Below are positions 1 through 3,679 of a DNA stretch of 6,998 bases, piece by piece. The notes under the pieces are model-generated. The model did no database searches. It worked only from the letters and a program-made list of their open reading frames with translations, and had not been told where the DNA came from. The translations under genes and the position numbers were made by a program. Position 1 is the first letter of the stretch; the number at the start of each line of letters is the position of its first letter. Source of the DNA: Nitrospirota bacterium (GTDB lineage: Bacteria > Nitrospirota > UBA9217). The stretch covers positions 1 through 6,998 of the forward strand of contig JAJYKN010000067.1 of NCBI GenBank assembly GCA_021788515.1, written 5' to 3'.

Positions 1-1
1 C

Positions 2-127
2 ACAAAGATTGTGCTGATCGACGGTGAAACACTTGCCGAATTGATGATCGATCACAATGTCGGCGTGTCCACAATAGCCACGTATGACTTGAAGAAGATT
101 GACTCCGACTACTTTACCGAAGAATAA
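2..127 (+). CDS. mrr: Mrr-type restriction endonuclease, C-terminal end (partial)
   Basis: The window opens inside this gene; the last 41 codons and a TAA stop (125-127) are present. The residues KIVLIDGETLAELMIDHNVG, followed by a Y-x-L-K-K-I-D-S-D-Y-F ending, match the end of the Mrr_cat domain as I know it from Mrr-family type IV restriction enzymes, which cut methylated foreign DNA in the cytoplasm. The catalytic D/ExK residues lie upstream, outside the window, so activity cannot be judged. The gene reads in the same direction as the toxin-antitoxin pair that follows after 79 nt, but that pair has its own promoter. The family assignment is recognition of a conserved tail, not a search result. 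Confidence 0.85.
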   Translation, partial: TKIVLIDGETLAELMIDHNVGVSTIATYDLKKIDSDYFTEE

Positions 128-132
128 ACCGA

Positions 133-161
133 TTGATTAACAGGCTCCATATTGATATAAT
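133..161 (+). promoter_or_regulatory. sigma70-type promoter of the first toxin-antitoxin operon
   Basis: A TTGATT -35 box (133-138) lies 17 nt upstream of a perfect TATAAT -10 box (156-161). The bases TGA just before the -10 box give it an extended form. Transcription would start near 168, leaving a leader of about 39 nt before the antitoxin ATG at 207. ATTGAT (151-156) and ATCAAT (181-186) form an inverted pair around the expected start site. It could serve as an autoregulatory operator, but it is short and may be chance. Confidence 0.65.
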
Positions 162-206
162 TGCATCAGACCAGAAGTAAATCAATGAATTGCGAAGGTG
201 GTAAAT

Positions 207-413
207 ATGAGCCCAACAAAAACTTTAATTTCAAAGGCCTTAACCCTTAAGCCAGCAGAAAAATCTCTTCTCATCGAAGCATTGCTTCGCAGCCTTGACA
301 TTCCCGATCCAAAGATTGAAAGGATTTGGGCGGTTGAGGCAGAGAAAAGACTCAAGGCATTCAAGGCCGGCAAAATTAAAACGGTCTCATTCGAGGATAT
401 GTTCGCCAAATGA
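207..413 (+). CDS. Addiction-module antitoxin (Unstab_antitox / TIGR02574-like)
   Basis: A 68-residue protein resembling the small unstable antitoxins (PF09720 type) paired with RelE/ParE toxins. Members of this family bind and neutralise the toxin and are removed by proteases under stress. Visible traits are the segment LKPAEKSLLIEALLRSLDIP, which is the family's typical first helix and loop, the I-x-x-I-W-A-x-E-A-E-K-R-L helix, and a closing G-K-I-x-T-V-S-F-E-D motif that usually wraps around the toxin. I chose ATG 207 because GAAGGTGG (194-201) is well placed as its ribosome site; an in-frame GTG at 198 falls within that site. Its stop overlaps the toxin start as ATGA, so the two genes are translationally coupled. 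The antitoxin comes first, as expected. Confidence 0.85.
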   Translation: MSPTKTLISKALTLKPAEKSLLIEALLRSLDIPDPKIERIWAVEAEKRLKAFKAGKIKTVSFEDMFAK

Positions 414-697
414 CAATGGAGATTCTCGAAATTGCCCGTCGGGAATATAATGAGGCCAAGGAATTTTACGAGGCAGAACAACGCGGTTTAGGTTCCCAAT
501 TCGAGAAACAAATCAGGCATTCCCTTCTCCGCATTCAACAATACCCTCAAGCATGGCCGCCGGAGCGCAAGGAAATCCGGCGATACATCGTCCACAAGTT
601 CCCCTACAAGATTCTCTATTCCATCCAAGATGACAAAATAGTCGTTCTCGCATTTGCGCATTTACACCGGCAACCGGACTACTGGATCGACAGATGA
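410..697 (+). CDS. RelE/ParE-family toxin of a type II toxin-antitoxin system
   Basis: A 95-residue protein of the RelE/ParE superfamily (PF05016 type). Members either cleave mRNA at the ribosome or poison gyrase, and sequence alone does not decide which applies here. Visible features are an N-terminal helix pair with Y13, Y20 and the Q-R-G-L-G stretch (24-28), the Y-P-x-A-W-P linker near 45-50, and the strand segment R-R-Y-I-V-H-K-F-P-Y-K-I-L-Y (57-70). The C-terminal strand I-V-V-L-A-F-A-H-L-H-R-Q-P-D-Y-W is the usual end of the family. Length is normal and the frame is intact, so a functional toxin is plausible. The start overlaps the antitoxin stop (ATGA); a second in-frame ATG at 416 is an alternative. 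A weak GAGG lies at 393-396, so translation probably depends on coupling. Confidence 0.87.
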   Translation: MTMEILEIARREYNEAKEFYEAEQRGLGSQFEKQIRHSLLRIQQYPQAWPPERKEIRRYIVHKFPYKILYSIQDDKIVVLAFAHLHRQPDYWIDR

Positions 698-713
698 AAT
701 AGAATCTCTATTT
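697..713 (+). terminator. Possible weak terminator hairpin after the toxin gene
   Basis: AAATAGA (697-703) pairs perfectly with TCTATTT (707-713) around a three-base loop, starting at the last base of the toxin stop codon and ending in a short T-run (711-714). The stem is AT-only apart from one G-C pair, so it is weak. It may only stabilise the 3' end of the transcript or may be chance. Confidence 0.3.
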
Positions 714-756
714 TAAGCGGGCCGGAGATTGTATTATCATGCCGTGATTTCAACCA

Positions 757-798
757 GGCGCTCGACATCGACTCGCCAAAAAGCGGCGAGTCAGCGCC
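757..798 (+). other. Two-part GC-rich stem-loop between the toxin and the split gene
   Basis: An inner perfect 8-bp stem, GACTCGCC (770-777) with GGCGAGTC (785-792), closes a seven-base loop AAAAAGC. An outer perfect 6-bp stem, GGCGCT (757-762) with AGCGCC (793-798), continues it directly on the 3' side, with a seven-base bulge (763-769) on the 5' side only. No T-run follows, so it is not a standard intrinsic terminator. It ends 30 nt before the ATG at 829, so it could act on the RNA leader of that gene or end the toxin-antitoxin transcript with Rho. Confidence 0.5.
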
Positions 799-828
799 GT
801 GTTAATTTGATAATCCAAAGAGGCGCTT

Positions 829-1202
829 ATGCAAATAAGATGGATAGCCGGTTGCTTCGTTCTTATATTAATGATTTCTCAGTCTGCCTTTGCTGGTTGG
901 AGTGGGCCACAGTTGGTAGTTGGTAGGTCGGGTAGAACGCCCTTTGTGAAACCCGACAATTCTATAAAATAATACCTCTGAGGCCGTGAATCGAAATAAT
1001 GTCGGGTTTCGCTTCGCTCTACCCGACCTACAAAACTTACCAACGTCGAATGGAAAGCTATAGCCAAGCCCTGCAATCGGAGAAACGAGACGCCATTCAA
1101 GGCATAACCAAGGCAATAATCATCCTGCTCATCGACATCGTATTTTTCGTAGTGCATTGGCGCATTGCACGGCGTGCACGGGAAACAAATACAGCCACAT
1201 AA
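829..1202 (+). pseudogene. Small signal-peptide/membrane protein gene split by a REPIN insertion
   Basis: ATG 829 has a good ribosome site (AAAGAGG, 817-823). It encodes a classic signal peptide: MQIR, then a hydrophobic core WIAGCFVLILMIS, then QSAFA and a likely cut before GWSG. About 31 residues in, the reading frame enters the REP doublet at 923 and stops at 970-972, giving a 47-residue product whose tail is repeat-encoded. After the repeat, another frame continues from about 1032 to a stop at 1200-1202. It reads KTYQRRMESYSQAL..., then a transmembrane stretch AIIILLIDIVFFVVHW and a basic tail RIARRARE. Removing about 110 nt restores one frame and a protein of roughly 87 residues with a signal peptide and a C-terminal membrane anchor. 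I do not recognise the family. That the two halves were once one gene is inference from frame arithmetic and complementary content. Confidence 0.55.
923..1031. repeat. REP doublet (REPIN-like element) of the GTAGGTCGGG type
   Basis: Two inverted copies of a REP-like unit face each other. The left copy (923-957) begins GTAGGTCGGGTAGA and ends GAAACCCGAC. The right copy (1001-1031), on the other strand, begins with the same 14 bases and ends with the same 10. Each copy folds on itself through GTCGGGT pairing with ACCCGAC (927-933 with 951-957; 1001-1007 with 1021-1027). The spacer (958-1000) is AT-rich. A conserved GTAG in front of an imperfect palindrome is the hallmark of REP sequences mobilised by RAYT (REP-associated tyrosine) transposases, so this is probably a non-autonomous element moved in trans. 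No transposase lies in the window. TTGGTA-like bases flank both sides in inverted orientation (912-919 and 1037-1044), extending the symmetry slightly. Confidence 0.8.
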
Positions 1203-1234
1203 AAATGATCATGAGATAGGCTTGCTAAAAATTA

Positions 1235-1270
1235 TTGCTTTCACTTGGCTCATTTTGTATGTTAAAATGA
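1235..1270 (+). promoter_or_regulatory. Promoter with overlapping palindromic operator, upstream of brnT
   Basis: TTGCTT (1235-1240) and TATGTT (1258-1263) are spaced by 17 nt and form a reasonable sigma70 promoter; transcription would begin near 1270, about 37 nt before the brnT ATG. The -10 box sits inside a perfect inverted repeat, TCATTTT (1250-1256) and AAAATGA (1264-1270) with a 7-nt spacer. A repressor bound there would block RNA polymerase. BrnTA operons are known to be repressed by their own antitoxin, so autoregulation is the natural inference. There is no direct evidence for the binding protein. Confidence 0.5.
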
Positions 1271-1306
1271 TTTAAATGAGACGGAAACGTTGATATAAGG
1301 TGGCCG

Positions 1307-1603
1307 ATGCTTTCATTCGAGTGGGACCCGATAAAGGCAAAACGGAACATACGAGTCCATGGCATCACTTTTGACGAGGCCAGCACGGCATTCAGTGATA
1401 CGATGTCATTGACAATCTTCGACCCGCTTCATTCCACCGATGAAGACCGCCTGATCCTCATCGGCAGCTCGCATCAGAATCGGTTGTTGGTTGTGGTTCA
1501 TACGGAACGGAGCGATAAAATACGTCTTATCAGTGCGAGAAAGGCGACAAAACATGAAAGAGAAACCTATGAAGAAAATGCAAAAAGATCCAGACATGCT
1601 TGA
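1307..1603 (+). CDS. brnT: BrnT-family (DUF497) ribonuclease toxin
   Basis: A 98-residue protein that I recognise as BrnT/DUF497 (PF04365). BrnT has a RelE-like fold, cleaves RNA and is neutralised by an antitoxin encoded next to it. Visible hallmarks are the N-terminal F-E-W-D-P-x-K-A-x-x-N (4-14), H-G-I-x-F-D-E-A (18-25), the central D-x-D-R-L-I-L-I-G (46-53), and the C-terminal L-L-V-V-V-H-T-E-R (60-68) with I-R-L-I-S-A-R-K-A-T-x-x-E-R-x-x-Y (72-88). Length is normal and no expected block is missing. ATG 1307 is supported by AAGG (1297-1300) six bases upstream. The 3' end overlaps the next gene by about 50 nt, so the two are co-transcribed and probably coupled. Toxin-first order is usual for this family. 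Confidence 0.92.
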   Translation: MLSFEWDPIKAKRNIRVHGITFDEASTAFSDTMSLTIFDPLHSTDEDRLILIGSSHQNRLLVVVHTERSDKIRLISARKATKHERETYEENAKRSRHA

Positions 1604-1790
1604 AGAGTACGACTTCAGCAAAGGCCTTCGAGGAAAATATGCGAAACGGTACGCCGCAGGCACGAACGTAATCGTGATTGAACCTGACGTCGCTAAATAC
1701 TTTCCCGATCACGATTCCGTCAATCAAGCCCTCCGCTCCCTTTCCGCCATCATTAAACATCAGAAGAAGCCGACCAAAATCACCGCCTAA
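1554..1790 (+). CDS. Probable antitoxin partner of BrnT (not classical BrnA)
   Basis: A 78-residue, strongly charged protein overlapping the end of brnT in another frame. Key stretches are E-E-Y-D-F-S-K-G-L-R-G-K-Y-A-K-R-Y followed by T-N-V-I-V-I-E-P-D-V-A-K-Y-F and D-S-V-N-Q-A-L-R-S-L. The second part reads like a strand followed by two helices and is compatible with a ribbon-helix-helix DNA-binding fold, which would suit an autorepressor. I recall proteins of this type beside DUF497 toxins, usually annotated as hypothetical. Start choice is uncertain. ATG 1554 has AGAAAGG nine bases upstream (1538-1544). ATG 1569, with AAAGAGA (1557-1563), is nearly as good. The long overlap supports tight coupling with the toxin. 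Antitoxin function is inferred mainly from position. Confidence 0.75.
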   Translation: MKEKPMKKMQKDPDMLEEYDFSKGLRGKYAKRYAAGTNVIVIEPDVAKYFPDHDSVNQALRSLSAIIKHQKKPTKITA

Positions 1791-1803
1791 GAAGTTCCAA
1801 CCT

Positions 1804-1845
1804 CGCCGTCGAGAGGGTCGCTAAATCGCGCCCCTCACGGCGGCG
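1804..1845 (+). terminator. Long GC-rich hairpin 3' of the brnT operon
   Basis: Bases 1804-1821 pair with 1828-1845 around the loop TAAATC. Working outward there are three pairs, one T/C mismatch, five pairs, one A/A mismatch, then eight pairs that include one G/T wobble. This is among the most stable folds in the window and sits 13 nt after the antitoxin stop. No T-run follows (TTCTCC instead), so it would be a U-less or Rho-assisted terminator, or a 3' stabilising structure. The fold was paired by eye. Confidence 0.5.
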
Positions 1846-1857
1846 TTCTCCAGGCCT

Positions 1858-1926
1858 CTCGGGTTACAATTGTAATGCTACTTCTCACCCGAGTCATACG
1901 TCCCGTCCAACTGCTCGGATTTTTTT
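1858..1926 (+). promoter_or_regulatory. Attenuator-like alternative stems upstream of pyk
   Basis: Segment 1, CTCGGGT (1858-1864), is perfectly complementary to segment 2, ACCCGAG (1887-1893). The 3' five bases of segment 2, CCGAG (1889-1893), are also complementary to segment 3, CTCGG (1914-1918), which is followed by A and seven T (1920-1926). The 1:2 and 2:3 stems exclude each other. The second looks like a modest terminator with a 20-nt loop, the first like an antiterminator. A perfect 12-bp palindrome, TTACAATTGTAA (1864-1875), overlaps the last base of segment 1 and otherwise lies in the 1:2 loop. At minimum this may be a terminator for the brnT transcript. A true switch is speculative because the likely pyk promoter lies downstream. 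Confidence 0.3.
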
Positions 1927-1927
1927 C

Positions 1928-1936
1928 TGTTATAAT
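1928..1936 (+). promoter_or_regulatory. Extended -10 promoter of pyk
   Basis: TGTTATAAT (1928-1936) is a perfect TATAAT with an upstream TG. No convincing -35 box lies at the right distance, which extended -10 promoters tolerate. Transcription would begin near 1943, giving a leader of about 46 nt ending in the GGAGG (1980-1984) ribosome site of pyk. Confidence 0.55.
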
Positions 1937-1988
1937 ATTTCTCATCAGCTTTTGAGACGCAGTTGCGCTCGTCTTTCTCGGAGGTTTC

Positions 1989-3419
1989 ATGTCCAAACGC
2001 ACCAAGATCATCGCCACCATCGGCCCGGCGTCCAGTTCTCCCACGATCATAGCCAGGCTCATCCGTGCAGGCATGGACGCGGCCAGGCTTAATTTCTCCC
2101 ATGGTGAACGGAGAGACCATACCTGGCGCATCCAGCTCATCAGAAACGAAGCAGAGAAGGCCGGGAAGCAGATAGCGATCATCCAGGACTTGCAGGGGCC
2201 GAAACTGCGTGTCGGAGTCATGCAAAACGACGCGGTGCCGCTCAAGCGCGGGGATGTGCTGACGCTCACTGCGAAAAAGGTCGTCGGCACCGCAGACATG
2301 GTCTCCGTGACCTACCCCCGACTCACGAAAGACCTGAAAACCGGCGATGTCGTGCTTTTGGACGACGGCCGGCTTGAACTCCGCGTGACCAGAAAGGACG
2401 CCCATTGTCTCACCTGCAAGGTGGTCCGCGGCGGCGTGCTCAGAAGCCACAAAGGCGTAAACCTCCCCGGGACACGTCTTTCGCTCCCCTCTCTCTCGCG
2501 AAAAGACAAGGACGATCTCAGGTTCGGCGTAAAGCAAAAGGTGGATTACATTGCGCTCTCCTTCGTCCGCACTGCACAGGACATTCTTCTGACCCGTAAA
2601 TTCGTCCGATCCCTGGGTGCGAACATCCCCATTATCGCGAAGATCGAAAAACCCGAGGCGATCCAGAACCTCGACGAGATCATTTGCGCGGCTGACGGCA
2701 TCATGGTCGCGCGCGGAGACCTGGGCGTGGAAATGTCCCCCGAACAGGTGCCGCTGCTCCAGAAGAAGATCATCGAGGCCTGCCACTGGGAGGAAAAACC
2801 GGTGATCACGGCAACACAGATGCTCGAAAGCATGATCGAGAACCCTCTGCCCACGCGCGCCGAGACATCGGACGTGGCCAATGCGATCCTTGACGGTACG
2901 GACTGCGTCATGCTCTCGGGTGAGACCGCCATGGGAAAATACCCGGTCCAGGCAGTCTCGGCCATGGCGCGCATAGCGCTTCAAGTTGAGACATCAGTGA
3001 ACCCCTGGCCCCCGGACGAGGACGTATCCGGCCCTGATGAAAGCGTTGCCCATGCAGCATGCCGCGCAGCCGAAGAACAACAGGCCCAAGCCGTCGTGAC
3101 CTTCACCCAGTCGGGTTCCACCGCTCTCCTGGTCTCGAAACACCGCCCACGGATGAGCATCATCGCGCCTACGCCCTTTGAACACATAGCCAGGAGAATG
3201 TCGCTTTATTGGGGCGTCAAGCCGGTCGTACTCAGGCCAAAAAAAACCACCGACGACATGATTGCCGGCGTCGAGCAGATCATGCTCAAGAAGAAACTTG
3301 CCAAAGAGCACGACGTCATCGTAATCACCGCAGGCGTGCCAATCGGCGTTGCAGGCAGCACGAACATGATGAAGATCCACCGCGTCGGCGAGGTCAAGGG
3401 GCTGGAATCGAAGAAATAA
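1989..3419 (+). CDS. pyk: Pyruvate kinase (PykA-like)
   Basis: A 476-residue cytoplasmic enzyme of normal length. It converts phosphoenolpyruvate and ADP to pyruvate and ATP, the last step of glycolysis. The barrel start R-T-K-I-I-A-T-I-G-P is at 4-13 and A-R-L-N-F-S-H-G at 32-39, with R33, N35 and S37 as substrate and monovalent-cation ligands. The lid (B) domain spans roughly 75-170. K218 in I-A-K-I-E is the catalytic lysine; E220 and D244 (A-R-G-D-L-G-V-E) are metal ligands; the T-A-T-Q-M-L-E-S-M-I and P-T-R-A-E-x-S-D-V-A-N-A signature covers 274-298. The C domain ends with G-V-P-I-G-V-A-G-S-T-N-M. K72 in D-L-Q-G-P-K-L-R is the lysine found in K+-independent enzymes, where K+-dependent ones have glutamate. 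ATG 1989 follows GGAGG by four bases. It stands alone between its own promoter and terminator. Confidence 0.97.
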   Translation: MSKRTKIIATIGPASSSPTIIARLIRAGMDAARLNFSHGERRDHTWRIQLIRNEAEKAGKQIAIIQDLQGPKLRVGVMQNDAVPLKRGDVLTLTAKKVVGTADMVSVTYPRLTKDLKTGDVVLLDDGRLELRVTRKDAHCLTCKVVRGGVLRSHKGVNLPGTRLSLPSLSRKDKDDLRFGVKQKVDYIALSFVRTAQDILLTRKFVRSLGANIPIIAKIEKPEAIQNLDEIICAADGIMVARGDLGVEMSPEQVPLLQKKIIEACHWEEKPVITATQMLESMIENPLPTRAETSDVANAILDGTDCVMLSGETAMGKYPVQAVSAMARIALQVETSVNPWPPDEDVSGPDESVAHAACRAAEEQQAQAVVTFTQSGSTALLVSKHRPRMSIIAPTPFEHIARRMSLYWGVKPVVLRPKKTTDDMIAGVEQIMLKKKLAKEHDVIVITAGVPIGVAGSTNMMKIHRVGEVKGLESKK

Positions 3420-3437
3420 ACGACAAATATTTTTTCG

Positions 3438-3540
3438 CGCAAAGACGCCAAGACGCTAGGGCTGGTATCGGTCTTAGGCCTTTTTTTTTAAACCTGGATG
3501 ATCAAGACTTTCTCTGCGAACTCTGCGCCTCTGCGAGAGA
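3438..3540. repeat. Inverted pair of short tandem repeats (CGCAAAGA / CTCTGCG type)
   Basis: Three 8-nt units stand in tandem at 3438-3461: CGCAAAGA, CGCCAAGA, CGCTAGGG. About 50 nt later come three units CTCTGCG starting at 3512, 3521 and 3529, the complementary sense of the first set (CGCAAAGA reads TCTTTGCG on the other strand). The two blocks can therefore pair imperfectly around the T-run. Similar 'TCTTTGCG ... CTCTGCG' blocks are, as I recall, common dispersed intergenic repeats in some Deltaproteobacteria and other environmental bacteria. The rest of the gap (3541-3661) holds no ORF that I would call; it has two T-rich runs (3633-3640 and 3644-3650). Confidence 0.6.
3447..3489 (+). terminator. 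Intrinsic terminator of pyk
   Basis: GCCAAGAC (3447-3454) pairs with GTCTTAGGC (3471-3479) to give an 8-bp stem with one bulged A and a 16-nt loop. After one C come nine T (3481-3489). It begins 27 nt after the pyk stop codon. Its left arm uses part of the CGCAAAGA-type repeat described in the next entry. Confidence 0.7.
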
Positions 3541-3661
3541 ACCGTCTTTCATCATTGCCCTTTTGCTCCGGTTGCGATCCTTTGAAACGATGCAAACGCT
3601 GATACCTTTCTATCCCGCCTGAAAATAGTCCTCTTTTTTTTACTTTTTTTCCGGAGCAGGG

Positions 3662-3670
3662 TGTTATAAT
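3662..3670 (+). promoter_or_regulatory. Extended -10 box immediately upstream of the formate dehydrogenase gene
   Basis: TGTTATAAT (3662-3670) repeats exactly the nine bases of the pyk promoter. A weak T-rich -35 region (around 3639-3647) precedes it. The predicted start near 3677 lies only two or three bases before ATG 3680, so the mRNA would be almost leaderless. If so, the GAAG at 3672-3675 would not be transcribed and could not act as a ribosome site. A second, unseen upstream promoter is possible. Confidence 0.4.
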
Positions 3671-3679
3671 TGAAGTCGT

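Noticed and set aside
182..481. 99-codon open frame on the minus strand across the antitoxin gene
   Set aside because: It lies antisense to a convincing antitoxin-toxin pair with promoter and ribosome site, and its translation resembles no family I know.
729..926. 65-codon frame reading into the REP
   Set aside because: No ribosome site and low-complexity basic sequence; the frame at 829 with a signal peptide in another register is far better supported.
999..1202. Stand-alone gene starting inside the REP doublet
   Set aside because: Its first 11 codons are repeat sequence and there is no ribosome site; it reads better as the 3' remnant of the split gene.
1878..2984. 368-codon minus-strand frame over pyk
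   Set aside because: Antisense shadow of a complete pyruvate kinase; long because of GC-rich codon bias, with no domain seen.
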